Shown here: piece after piece, positions 25,367 to 33,761 of the stretch
Layout: the number at the start of each line of letters is the position of its first letter
Position numbering within the stretch: the first letter of the stretch is position 1
DNA from: Crocinitomicaceae bacterium
Lineage (GTDB): Bacteria; Bacteroidota; Bacteroidia; Flavobacteriales_D; Crocinitomicaceae
Direction: 5' to 3'
Length of the DNA stretch: 40,753 nucleotides
Assembly (NCBI GenBank): GCA_022448165.1
Contig: JAKVAS010000009.1
Coordinates: forward strand, 1 to 40,753
Made by a program: the position numbers and the translations under genes
The notes under the pieces: model-generated
Told to the model about the DNA's origin: nothing
The model's input: only the letters and a program-made list of their open reading frames with translations
Databases searched by the model: none

Positions 25367-26083
25367 TTAGTGTTTCACAACAATACGCTCGAAGATCGGG
25401 CTTAATCCGATTCTTTCTAGTTTTATTATATACACACCATTTGGTAGCGAAGAAACATCTATGTTCAATAGAAATTGAGCAACTTCAGTATAAATTACAT
25501 TTCCTGAAATATCTAGAAGACTTGTTACCGTTTTTTCTTGATCATCGAAGGATATTGTAACTTTATTACTTGATGGATTTGGGAAAATTTCGGCCTTAAT
25601 GTTCGGTGAAATTTCATTTGTGTTCGCTAGCTTGCATAGATTAATGTCTATTGAATCAATTGCAACATCATTTTCAATTACGGTGTAGCGGTATATTCCA
25701 CAACCGTAAGCAGGTTCATGGGCATAAATATGAATAACCATAAGCCCTGAATTTCCGGGATCCACAATGGCATATTTGGTAATAGTATCTGGAGTTGTCC
25801 AAGGGTTCGTTGCCATGTCAGAACTTGAATAGCAGGCTACGCCCCAGCACAAATCGTCTTCCCATTCTACTATTTCATTAATGCGTTCACGTTTCATGCG
25901 GAGATGCATAGTTGCATTTGACATGTTTTTCACATTGACTTCCATGTAAACAGATCCGTTAGTGCCAACGTTTATATCTTGCTGGATGCCTGATATATCA
26001 ATTCCTCCGTAGTTCATTTCTACTTGTCCAACACTTAAAAATGTGAAGGAAATTAACATTAAGGATAAAAGTTTCTTTTTCAT
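25367..26083 (-). CDS. Small T9SS cargo protein, paralog of the 26153 gene
   Basis: A 238-residue secreted protein: signal peptide (MKKKLLSLMLISFTFLSVGQ), an Ig-like beta-rich domain (about 21-160) and a type A T9SS sorting domain (from about IFPNPSSNK to the end IVVKH). The middle domain has conserved spots shared with the neighbour: WEDDLCWG, CYSSSDM, WTTPDT and YGCGIYRYTV, with four cysteines likely forming disulfides outside the cell. No known domain is recognised. It is the downstream member of a tandem duplication and is flanked by terminators on both sides, so each copy may be transcribed alone. Confidence 0.78.
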   Translation of the reverse strand: MKKKLLSLMLISFTFLSVGQVEMNYGGIDISGIQQDINVGTNGSVYMEVNVKNMSNATMHLRMKRERINEIVEWEDDLCWGVACYSSSDMATNPWTTPDTITKYAIVDPGNSGLMVIHIYAHEPAYGCGIYRYTVIENDVAIDSIDINLCKLANTNEISPNIKAEIFPNPSSNKVTISFDDQEKTVTSLLDISGNVIYTEVAQFLLNIDVSSLPNGVYIIKLERIGLSPIFERIVVKH

Positions 26084-26106
26084 TTTAGCGAGTTTAGAGG
26101 ATAAAA

Positions 26107-26132
26107 AAGGGATAGCCGTACGACTATCCCTT
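26107..26132 (-). terminator. Intrinsic terminator between the two T9SS paralogs
   Basis: AAGGGATAG (26107-26115) pairs with CTATCCCTT (26124-26132) around an eight-base loop. On the minus strand it lies 20 bases after the stop of the 26153 gene and is followed by TTTTTATCC. Confidence 0.82.
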
Positions 26133-26152
26133 CAATTTTTTAGATTCGAAAA

Positions 26153-26884
26153 TTAGTGTCTTACTACCACTTTACGACTTATTGTTTTAACTCCATCGGC
26201 TTCAACAATAACGAAATATATACCATTTCTGAAGTTTGCAACATTAATAGATTTACTTGTTCCAATAACTGTTTCTGATAATACAATATTTCCAAGAACG
26301 TCTACCATTTTAACTTTTGCACCAGCAACTCCATTTGTTGCGATGTTTAAGATAGATGATGCCGGGTTTGGTGATACGGAAACATTTAACGCAGCTATTT
26401 TTTCAATAGATGCTGTTTTACATACGACCACTTCAACATATGCATCTAATGTCGCCCCACTCATTATCTCATAACGATAAGTTACACATCCAAAATCTGG
26501 ATCTGCAGGAATAATGTATGATTTAATTTTACCTGCTTCTCCGTCAGGAATACTTGCTTCAGAAGGAGTTGTCCATACGGTCAAGTCCATTTGAGCAGAA
26601 CTGTAACAGTTTCCACCAAACGGATCATTAGAATTTCCCCAACACATGTAATCTGACCATGCTGCTTGTTCGTTCACACGAGTTCTTACAACATTCCAAT
26701 TTTTGACACCTCCACTTCCGTTAGATACAACGAAATCATTGTGAAATTCGTTTCCATTGCCAACAGTTATGTTAATAGTTGTGTTTGTAACGTCAGTTCC
26801 ATTATCATCTGTAATGGTAACTTGGGCAGTTGAGGTGATTGCAAATCCTGCAACGGCCAATATAGAGAGTAATGTTCTTTTCAT
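26153..26884 (-). CDS. Small T9SS cargo protein with Ig-like domain, tandem paralog
   Basis: A 243-residue secreted protein: signal peptide (MKRTLLSILAVAGFAITSTAQ), a beta-rich domain and a T9SS sorting domain starting SVSPNPAS and ending RKVVVRH. It shares with the downstream gene the order W-x-D-x-MCWG, NCYSSAQM, WTTPSE, a GKIKSYII strand and FGCVTYRYEI. The cysteine positions match those of the paralog, although the spacer between the first two is longer here. A role as a surface-exposed or released structural or adhesive protein is likely but cannot be read from sequence. Confidence 0.8.
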   Translation of the reverse strand: MKRTLLSILAVAGFAITSTAQVTITDDNGTDVTNTTINITVGNGNEFHNDFVVSNGSGGVKNWNVVRTRVNEQAAWSDYMCWGNSNDPFGGNCYSSAQMDLTVWTTPSEASIPDGEAGKIKSYIIPADPDFGCVTYRYEIMSGATLDAYVEVVVCKTASIEKIAALNVSVSPNPASSILNIATNGVAGAKVKMVDVLGNIVLSETVIGTSKSINVANFRNGIYFVIVEADGVKTISRKVVVRH

Positions 26885-27105
26885 AGAGTTTCTTTGTTTG
26901 TTCCTAACAAATATAGGACTTTACTATTTATGTCGAAAGGATTTACAAGAATTACGCCAGAGAATAAAAATAAAAGGATTTATAGATTGAAAAACTTGTT
27001 AACACCTAGTTATATGGTATTTTTGTGGATAAAAACAAGTTGATTTGACAATAGGAAACCAAGAGTCATTGCTATATTCCCACCTGGTAAGCTGTAAAAA
27101 TGCCT

Positions 27106-27113
27106 TATCTTTG
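27106..27113 (+). promoter_or_regulatory. TATCTTTG -7 element upstream of the TlpA-like gene
   Basis: A perfect TAnnTTTG 55 bases before the ATG at 27169, giving a leader of about 50 bases. It would drive the thioredoxin/DUF6029/Omp28 cluster. Confidence 0.5.
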
Positions 27114-27168
27114 GATTGGCAAGATTTTTGAATTACCAACAGCAAACTATAAATAAAACGATTACCAG

Positions 27169-27687
27169 ATGAAAAAAATTGCATTACTCTTTGTAGGATT
27201 AGCATTAACAGTAGGATCATTTGCACAGGAAACGGTTCCAGCGAAAGATGAATCAGGAAAAACAGTAGCTTCTGTTCAATTAAAAGATATGGACGGAAAT
27301 CCAGTAAATACTGCCGACCTTGGATTTGATGGTCCAGTTATTATTAGCTTTTGGGCAACATGGTGTTCGCCGTGTAAAAGAGAATTAAATACTATTTTGG
27401 ACGTTTATGAAGATTGGCAAGATGAAACAGGAGTTAACCTTGTTGCGGTTTCTGTTGATGATCAGAAAACGAAAAATCAAGTTCCAATGTATGTAAACGG
27501 TAAAGGTTGGGAATACTTAATCTTAATGGATACGAATGGAGATTTCAAAAGAGCAATGGGTGTAAATAACGTACCACATACTTTTTTAATTAATACAGAC
27601 GGTAAAATTGTGTACTCTCACAATAATTATGCGCCTGGAGATGAAGAAGAGCTTTATGAAGAGCTTTTGAAATTGGCTGAAAAATAA
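27169..27687 (+). CDS. TlpA-like periplasmic thioredoxin
   Basis: A 172-residue exported thioredoxin-fold protein with signal peptide (MKKIALLFVGLALTVGSFAQ). The active site is WCSPC with C66 and C69, and the cis-proline loop is VPHT. The rest (AGF-type strand PVIISFWATW, VNLVAVSVDD, GVNNVPHTFLINTDGKIVY) is typical of TlpA/ResA reductases. In the periplasm such proteins reduce or isomerise disulfides in client proteins. It is 26 bases upstream of the DUF6029 barrel gene and likely co-transcribed with it and with the Omp28 lipoproteins, which themselves carry CxxC motifs. Confidence 0.9.
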   Translation: MKKIALLFVGLALTVGSFAQETVPAKDESGKTVASVQLKDMDGNPVNTADLGFDGPVIISFWATWCSPCKRELNTILDVYEDWQDETGVNLVAVSVDDQKTKNQVPMYVNGKGWEYLILMDTNGDFKRAMGVNNVPHTFLINTDGKIVYSHNNYAPGDEEELYEELLKLAEK

Positions 27688-27713
27688 TTCGGCAAACTTT
27701 ATTGTAGATCTAG

Positions 27714-29387
27714 ATGAAAAAAATTACGCTTTGCTTAGCAACGGCGATTGTATCTCTGGCAGGATATAGTCAAGATAAAGGAACAATTACAGGAAATATA
27801 GAGAGCACTTTTCAGTATTTGAATACAGATTCACTTATTGGTGCTTTACAACCTTCGGAAAAAGGCTTGATTAACACCTATATGAACGTTTTCTATACAA
27901 ATGGAAACTTTAAGGCAGGAGTTCGTTTGGAGTCGTATTTACCGAGAATTCAAGGGTATCCAAATCGTTTTGACGGTACTGGACTTGGAATGCGATATGT
28001 AGGGTATGAAAATGATTTAGTTGATGTCACTTTGGGATCATTCTACGAACAGTTTGGTTCTGGGTTGATTTTTCGAGCATATGAAGATCGGTCTTTAGGT
28101 TACGACAATCTTATGGATGGTGCGCGTTTGATTCTGCGACCAATGGATGGTGTTACGCTAAAAGGTGTTTATGGATATCAACGTTTTTCGTTTCAAGAAG
28201 GGAAAATTGTTCATAGTGATGGGCTTACTCGCGGATTTGATGGTGAAATGAATTTGAATCAGACGTTTAAAGCATTGAATGATAAGGCGCTGGACATTAC
28301 GATTGGAGGTTCATTCATGAGTAAATACCAACGAGATGATGTTGAGACCCTGGTTCTTCCTGAAAATGTAGGTAGTTACGGTGGACGAGCAAGCTTGCGT
28401 TACAAACGTTTCACATTAGATGGAGAATATATCATTAAAGAGCAGGATCCATCAATTGATAATGATTTCAGTTACAATTACGGACATGCGGGGTTATTTA
28501 ATTTTGGATATTCGCAAAAAGGATTGGGTATTATTTTATCAGCGAAGTCAGTTGATAACATGAGCTACCGTTCGGATAGAAACGCGATTCTTCAAGATTT
28601 GTTTATTAACTATTTACCGGCAATGAATAAGACACATACCTATAACTTGGTGGCGTCTTTATATCCATATGCTACACAGCCGGTAGGAGAAATTGCTTAT
28701 CAAGCAGAAGTGTTATATACGCTTAAACGTGGAAGTAAGTTAGGAGGAAAATATGGTACATCCATCAATGCGAATTTTTCGACGGCTTATGGTCCTGATA
28801 GAAACACGGAAGGGTTTGATCCAAATGATTCGTCTCGTGTAACCTATTCTACGGGTCCTTTTCAGCAGAGTGATAGTTTATATTGGAGAGATATTAATGT
28901 GAACATTTATCGTAAATTTTCAAAGAAATTTAATTTGCGTTTAAGTTATTTCAATATTACATTGAATAATGATGTTGCTAAAGTAACGGATGGAGCAAAG
29001 GGATTGATTCATACAAACATTGGGGTTTTAGAAGCTGGATATAAGGTCAATAAAAAGCATTCTTTGAGAGCAGAGCTTCAAGGACTTTTTATTGCGAAAG
29101 ACAAAAAAGGAGAAGTTAACGATCAAGGAAATTGGGCAACAGTGCTTATTGAATACAATGTTTCCCCTCACTGGTTCTTTAGTGTAATGGATCAGTACAA
29201 TTATGGTAATCCAGTAGAGGAGCGCCAATTGCATTATTTCTACGGCACTTTTGGATACATAAAAGGTGCAACGAGAATTTCTGCTGGATATGGTCGCCAG
29301 AGAGCAGGGTTGTTTTGTGTAGGAGGTGTGTGTCGTTTTGTACCAGCATCTAACGGTTTGACATTATCATTTACTCAAAGCTTCTAA
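27714..29387 (+). CDS. DUF6029 family outer-membrane beta-barrel protein
   Basis: A 557-residue exported protein (signal peptide MKKITLCLATAIVSLAGYSQ) matching the DUF6029 family of Bacteroidota by its opening GTITGNIESTFQYLNTD and the patch GSFYEQFGSGLIFRAYEDR. The remainder alternates in long amphipathic strands and ends in a C-terminal strand closing with phenylalanine (LTLSFTQSF), as expected of an outer-membrane barrel. Function is unknown. Its position between a TlpA-like thioredoxin and Omp28 lipoproteins suggests that the products act together at the outer membrane. Confidence 0.85.
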   Translation: MKKITLCLATAIVSLAGYSQDKGTITGNIESTFQYLNTDSLIGALQPSEKGLINTYMNVFYTNGNFKAGVRLESYLPRIQGYPNRFDGTGLGMRYVGYENDLVDVTLGSFYEQFGSGLIFRAYEDRSLGYDNLMDGARLILRPMDGVTLKGVYGYQRFSFQEGKIVHSDGLTRGFDGEMNLNQTFKALNDKALDITIGGSFMSKYQRDDVETLVLPENVGSYGGRASLRYKRFTLDGEYIIKEQDPSIDNDFSYNYGHAGLFNFGYSQKGLGIILSAKSVDNMSYRSDRNAILQDLFINYLPAMNKTHTYNLVASLYPYATQPVGEIAYQAEVLYTLKRGSKLGGKYGTSINANFSTAYGPDRNTEGFDPNDSSRVTYSTGPFQQSDSLYWRDINVNIYRKFSKKFNLRLSYFNITLNNDVAKVTDGAKGLIHTNIGVLEAGYKVNKKHSLRAELQGLFIAKDKKGEVNDQGNWATVLIEYNVSPHWFFSVMDQYNYGNPVEERQLHYFYGTFGYIKGATRISAGYGRQRAGLFCVGGVCRFVPASNGLTLSFTQSF

Positions 29388-29399
29388 ATCAAACGAATT

Positions 29400-30365
29400 A
29401 TGAAGAAGATATTTTTATTAGGATTGATAGCTGTTGCAGGACTTAGTTCTTGCGACAAAGTAGAGAATGCTTATCCACCAGCACCTCCAGGGTCAGGAGG
29501 TTATGAATTGTATCCTGATGGTGATTCTACACATTATGCTGATAATGCAAAGCCAACGTTTACAGCAAATGCAAATACCGATCGAAACGTTATGATTGAG
29601 GATTTTACTGGACATAAATGTGTTTTCTGTCCAGCTGCTGCTCATGAAGCTGAGAATATAGAAGCGGCTAATCCAGGGCGTGTATTTATTTCTACAATTC
29701 ATTCAGGACCTGGAGGAATTGGTAATTTCCAAATAGTTGATGTTCCTGGAGGATATGTGCATGACTTTACATGTACGGAAGGTATTGAAATAGGTTTACA
29801 CTTGGGAGATAATTTATCGGGTTCCCCATTTACTTCAAATCCAAGCGGAACTATTAGTCGTTTTGATAGTGGAAGTGGATATCCGATTACAGCACCTTCT
29901 AACTGGAATTCAACAACAGCATCTATTCTTACAGCGAATGATTTAAAGGTAAATATTCAATCGGATAAGAACTATTATCCATCAACGAGAGGTTTGTTTT
30001 TGCATACTGAAGTGGAAATTTTGGATGGATCATTATCCAATGAACTAAGAATTGTTGTTCAGTTACATGAAGATTCAATTATTGCACCTCAAACATTGCC
30101 AAGTGCTGATGATACGCAGGATGGAACTGTTGATGGAAAGGACGAATTGTATGTGCATAGAGAGGTTTTAAGAGCATGTATTGATGGGAAAGCACTTGGT
30201 GCGGAATTAGATGCCGCACATTTAGATGGAAATGGAAAATATTATTTCGATTATATTTATGAACTTCCTGCTCAATATGAGGCGGATAATGCACACTTGC
30301 TAATTTATGTACGTGACGCTGTCACAGAAGAAATTTACCAAGTAATAAAACAAAAGATTCAATAA
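29400..30365 (+). CDS. Omp28-related lipoprotein (intact copy)
   Basis: A 321-residue lipoprotein: lipobox GLSSC with the acylated cysteine at C18. The family core starts at MIEDFTGHKCVFCPAA, containing a thioredoxin-like CxxC (C74, C77), and continues with VFISTIHSGPGG, NLSGSPFTSNPSGTISR and a C-terminal beta domain (LRIVVQLHEDSI, LLIYVRDAVTEEIYQV). Omp28 proteins are surface lipoproteins with a thioredoxin-like domain and an unknown role. The gene follows DUF6029 by 12 bases. A second, frameshifted copy lies directly downstream. Confidence 0.88.
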   Translation: MKKIFLLGLIAVAGLSSCDKVENAYPPAPPGSGGYELYPDGDSTHYADNAKPTFTANANTDRNVMIEDFTGHKCVFCPAAAHEAENIEAANPGRVFISTIHSGPGGIGNFQIVDVPGGYVHDFTCTEGIEIGLHLGDNLSGSPFTSNPSGTISRFDSGSGYPITAPSNWNSTTASILTANDLKVNIQSDKNYYPSTRGLFLHTEVEILDGSLSNELRIVVQLHEDSIIAPQTLPSADDTQDGTVDGKDELYVHREVLRACIDGKALGAELDAAHLDGNGKYYFDYIYELPAQYEADNAHLLIYVRDAVTEEIYQVIKQKIQ

Positions 30366-30402
30366 GGATTTTTAATAATTCTTTTTAGGAGTGTTGGAAG
30401 TT

Positions 30403-30445
30403 GATTGATTGTTCTCAGCTAGAAATAAGCTGAGAACAATCAATC
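30403..30445. repeat. Perfect 18-base-pair inverted repeat between the Omp28 copies
   Basis: The 18 bases at 30403-30420 pair without mismatch with 30428-30445 around a seven-base loop. There is no T run after it on either strand, so it is not a classical terminator; it may stabilise the upstream mRNA, attenuate read-through, or be a palindromic repeat unit. Confidence 0.75.
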
Positions 30446-30515
30446 ACTAGCGTTGAGAAGTAGTTATGTGAGCATAGTGACATCGGAGTATTACTTTTTA
30501 ATTAAAGCCAATTTT

Positions 30516-31501
30516 ATGAAAAATATAACAGTACTTTTAGGATTGTTAATGGGAATCATGTCCCTAATTTCTTGCGATAAAATTGATCAACCCATACCTC
30601 TAGGACCAAATCCTATTGATTGTTACGGAAGTTTATACCCGAACGGAGATTCAACACATTACGCAAATAATGCTAAACCAATATTTTCGGAAAACACAAA
30701 TTCAGACAGGAATTTTTTGATTGAAGATTTTACTGGGCATAAATGTCAAGGATGTTCCGTGGCAGGTGTTACAGCTGAAGAAATAGCGGAAAATAATTAT
30801 GGACGTGTGTTTGTTTCTGCAATTCATGCAGGACCAAATGGTTCGACTTCTTCAGGAAGTCTTCAGTTTAATGGGCCAGCACCATTTTTTCATGATTTTA
30901 CTTGTGATGAAGGCCTGGAAATCGGATATTATTTTGGAAACGGCTTATCAGGAAGTCCTTTTGTGGCAAATCCTAACGGTATGATTAACAGAATGGATGT
31001 GGGAAGTGGCTTCCCCCTTATTCACCCATCTAATTGGAATTCGTTCATTTTAGGACCATTGTCCGCGAATGATTTGAAGGTTAATATCCAATCTGCCAAG
31101 AATTATTACCCTTCAACAAGGGGCTTATTTTTGCATACAGAAGTTGAGTTATTGGATGCTAATTTAACCAATGAACTGAGAATTGTGGTTCAATTACATG
31201 AAGATTCAATCGTTAAACCACAACTTGTAGTTTTTCTAATCAAGATCAATCAGATGGAGATTCAACAGATTTAATTGATCATCTGTATGTTCATCGCGAC
31301 GCATTGAAGGGGATGATTGATGGAAGAGCATTTGGTCAAAAATTAGATGGTGCTCATCTTGATGTAAATGGTAAATATTATTTCGATTACTGTTATAAAT
31401 TGCCAAGTCAATACGATGCGACTAATATGCATTTATTGATTTACGTGCGCGATGCTGTTACAGAAGAAATTTATCAAGTGATCAAGCAAGAGATAGACTA
31501 A
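30516..31501 (+). pseudogene. Omp28-related lipoprotein, second copy, frameshifted
   Basis: The ATG at 30516 gives a lipoprotein start (lipobox LISC, C20) and the same core as the upstream copy: LIEDFTGHKCQGCSVAG with CxxC at C77/C80, LSGSPFVANPNG, ELRIVVQLHEDSI. At about 31221-31235 the frame breaks: translation runs into a TAA at 31272-31274, while the homologous C-terminus (DHLYVHRDALKGMIDGR to EEIYQVIKQEID) continues in another frame to 31501. One missing base, most simply in the T5 run at 31231-31235, explains it. The reading could be a real pseudogene, a slippage-regulated gene or a sequencing error. The truncated product would lack the last 75 or so residues. A 21-residue N-terminal extension from 30453 is unlikely because it would bury the lipobox. 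Confidence 0.8.
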
Positions 31502-31510
31502 GAACACACA

Positions 31511-32431
31511 TTATTTCTTAGGCTTCTTGATTCTGGGAGCTTTTTTGCGTTCCATCACAATCAATCCTGTTTCATATGAGTATAAAGGATCCCTATAAAT
31601 TGTTTCGCTTCTAGAACTTGGGGTGTAACTAGTGATTCTATACGGTATCCCAAATTTGAAATTGGTTTCGATCCTTGTTGTATCTCCTGTAATTGAGAAT
31701 CGTAAACATGTATCGACTAGGCAATTTTCTTTAAAGTGAAAAGTACCGACTAGTAGTTTTTTATTTCCACGATAGATGAAATTTTTCATGGGACCATTAA
31801 GGCTTCTATTTTTTACCGTATAAGAACATTCTTCTTTTCTTACAAGGAAAGTATACATGCCGTCATTAGCAGTTTTTACATGACGCATAATGGAGTCGGT
31901 TTCTCCTCTATCGAGGTAAGGGTTTCCATGAGTACCGTTGCATGGGTTCTCTTTTTGTATTTCTCGTCCTTGATGAAAAAAACGTTTTTGAATTATGCGT
32001 TGATTTGTATCATAACTAACCCAAGCTCCTTCTTTTAGTCCATTTTCATATGTTCCATGTACGGAGATACCGTAAACAGATTTTCGAATAAAATCTTTCC
32101 ATGGGTTGTATCTGTGTGGTTTTTTTTGTTGATATCCATATTTTGGAACAACTAGAAGGTATTTAATAGGATGATACTCGAAATAAGTTCCATGCCGTTT
32201 TCCTTCTTGATAGTAAACCAAAGATTTAGTGTTCGAGATTCCGCGAAGCCGCTTAGAAACACTCACTTTAGAGTAGAAGCATTCCACACTTTTCCAATTT
32301 ATCGAATCCTTTTGGTTTGTGCCTTCTTTTATTGTTCTAAAAGTGGTGTCACAGTAGCATTCATCTTCAGATTGACAAAATGAATAAAATAAGTTGGAAA
32401 ATAGTATTAAACCGAGTAATTGGACTTTCAT
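31511..32431 (-). CDS. Secreted MORN-like repeat protein
   Basis: A 306-residue exported protein with a signal peptide (MKVQLLGLILFSNLFYSFCQ). Two or three segments resemble MORN-variant repeats of the YwqK type: YYQEGKRHGTYFEYH, HGTYENGLKEGAWVSYD and the following strand RIIQKRFFHQGREIQ. Such repeats are common in Bacteroidota surface proteins, where no antitoxin role is implied. The C-terminal 60 residues are basic and end PRIKKPKK, without a T9SS domain. It is convergent with the frameshifted Omp28 copy, nine bases apart. Function unknown. Confidence 0.72.
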   Translation of the reverse strand: MKVQLLGLILFSNLFYSFCQSEDECYCDTTFRTIKEGTNQKDSINWKSVECFYSKVSVSKRLRGISNTKSLVYYQEGKRHGTYFEYHPIKYLLVVPKYGYQQKKPHRYNPWKDFIRKSVYGISVHGTYENGLKEGAWVSYDTNQRIIQKRFFHQGREIQKENPCNGTHGNPYLDRGETDSIMRHVKTANDGMYTFLVRKEECSYTVKNRSLNGPMKNFIYRGNKKLLVGTFHFKENCLVDTCLRFSITGDTTRIETNFKFGIPYRITSYTPSSRSETIYRDPLYSYETGLIVMERKKAPRIKKPKK

Positions 32432-32597
32432 AAGCGAAAAATAAGCATCATTTTACAAACGGTGAATGAACAATGAGTAATAAAGAATTTGATGTGTTAA
32501 TTCCCTAAGATAACTTGGGAAAAGAAGTTTTAACATTTACTAATATACGATTGCAGCAAGATTTTCGTTATATTGTAGTTATCAAACCACATTAACA

Positions 32598-32801
32598 ATG
32601 TTAGAATTTACTAAAAAAATCCTTCGCGGTGTAAGCTTCGATGCACAGCTTTTCCAGAAAGAGCTGCACAAAGCGATGAAGTGGATCACAGATGCTGAAG
32701 AGTTTAAAAAGTTTCAAGAGTGGTGTATTATAGAGTTCGGAGCCATGTATCCCAAAATTCTAAGTAATGCATTTAAACGAAAGCAAATGACAATAATCTA
32801 A
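32598..32801 (+). CDS. Small conserved protein, unknown function
   Basis: A 67-residue, probably all-helical cytosolic protein (LEFTKKILRGVSFDAQLFQK, HKAMKWITDAEEFKKF, EWCIIEFGAMYP). I recall similar short proteins in many flavobacteria, with no known role. A TATATTG element at 32570-32576, 21 bases before the ATG, and a perfect terminator right after its stop support it as an independently expressed gene. Confidence 0.7.
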   Translation: MLEFTKKILRGVSFDAQLFQKELHKAMKWITDAEEFKKFQEWCIIEFGAMYPKILSNAFKRKQMTII

Positions 32802-32805
32802 ACAC

Positions 32806-32831
32806 AGGGACGTTTATTCGTCCCTTTTTTT
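32806..32831 (+). terminator. Intrinsic terminator after the small conserved gene
   Basis: AGGGACG (32806-32812) pairs with CGTCCCT (32819-32825) around the six-base loop TTTATT, followed by a T run to 32831. Confidence 0.85.
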
Positions 32832-33215
32832 GTGGGTAATAAGGGTGTAAATATTTTGTAATGTAACTGTTGATATAACAGAAATACAGGCTGCGGTTCC
32901 AAGTGCGCCTCCTATACCATTAAAAAAGGTAACAGTCCAGAGGTAAAGTAATGAGAAGAGAATTCCTGAAACAACCATAAAGCCAATTGAAGGGATGACC
33001 TTTGGACTTGTCATTCCAACGAAACTAGCACCTATAAAAATAACAGGTATTTGTGTTGTATATTCAAGGGGAAGAAGATTAGAGAAAAGATGAGCGAGAA
33101 TGGCAACAACTAAAGAAAGTAGTGCTGATGCGCGAACAACTCCTTGTTTGCCTTTATGTGCTAATAGATAGGTTCCTGTTGCACCAAAGATTCCAGTGAT
33201 AAGTAGTACTACCAT
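32814..33215 (-). CDS. Integral membrane protein, C-terminal 'half' of a homologous pair
   Basis: A 133-residue protein with about four transmembrane helices. Its sequence parallels the C-terminal part of the gene before it: IPVIFIGASFVGMTSP against IPVATYCGTFVGMSSP, and NGIGGALGTAACISVI against GVGGKLGTIAFGGVL. Its ATG overlaps the end of that gene by seven bases, so the two are coupled and may form a heteromer that acts as one two-fold pseudo-symmetric membrane protein. No transporter family is recognised. The gene ends close to a terminator hairpin belonging to the convergent gene. Confidence 0.78.
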   Translation of the reverse strand: MVVLLITGIFGATGTYLLAHKGKQGVVRASALLSLVVAILAHLFSNLLPLEYTTQIPVIFIGASFVGMTSPKVIPSIGFMVVSGILFSLLYLWTVTFFNGIGGALGTAACISVISTVTLQNIYTLITHKKRDE

Positions 33216-33754
33216 AAATAGAAGAATAAAAGAGCTGAAAGAACTCCTCCAAAGGCGATCGTTCCCAATTTACCTCCAACACCTAAAAGAACATCTTTAG
33301 TCAGTAAAAGAATTAAACCGGCAACGGAACTTGCAAATAATATAAAGAATGGGCTTCCCACTATGATAGGAGATGACATTCCAACAAAAGTACCGCAATA
33401 CGTAGCAACGGGAATGTCAGATGCAAGATTATGTTTAATGAATGTTGGGATGAAAGAAGCTGCAACACCAATACATCCAGCAGCAATTACAGGACCAAGT
33501 TCAAGATGTATATTCAAATAATAAGTGGATAGCCCTCCAATAATGACATAGATAGGACTAAAGAGATGAGTGGGCTGTTTGTTAGAATGTTTCTTGAACT
33601 GGAAAAAATACCCTAAGCAAAGAAGTACCAAAAATAATATACCAGTTCCGAGATAATAAGGTGAAACACGTATCTCGGAAATGAAAATAGGGTGAAGAAA
33701 AACAAGATGTATCCCTATAAGTATAATAAGAGCAAGAAAAGATTGAAACTTCAA
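33209..33754 (-). CDS. Integral membrane protein, N-terminal 'half' of a homologous pair
   Basis: A hydrophobic protein with about six transmembrane helices. No ATG is available: the candidates are a TTG at 33752-33754 (181 residues, seven bases after the preceding stop) and a TTG at 33794-33796 (195 residues, overlapping the biotin-carrier gene). I prefer the first because it avoids the overlap and starts directly before the first helix (KFQSFLALIILIGIHLVF). The C-terminal 110 residues carry TYCGTFVGMSSP and GVGGKLGTIAFGGV, motifs repeated in the next gene. Position after a biotin-carrier gene might suggest a role linked to a biotin-dependent membrane decarboxylase, but no decarboxylase-beta signature is visible. 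Confidence 0.75.
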   Translation of the reverse strand: MKFQSFLALIILIGIHLVFLHPIFISEIRVSPYYLGTGILFLVLLCLGYFFQFKKHSNKQPTHLFSPIYVIIGGLSTYYLNIHLELGPVIAAGCIGVAASFIPTFIKHNLASDIPVATYCGTFVGMSSPIIVGSPFFILFASSVAGLILLLTKDVLLGVGGKLGTIAFGGVLSALLFFYLW

Positions 33755-33761
33755 ACAGTAA

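Noticed and set aside
31511-32431. YwqK-type 'antitoxin' reading of the MORN-like protein
   Set aside because: The protein has a signal peptide and no toxin partner; MORN-variant repeats alone do not make a toxin-antitoxin system.
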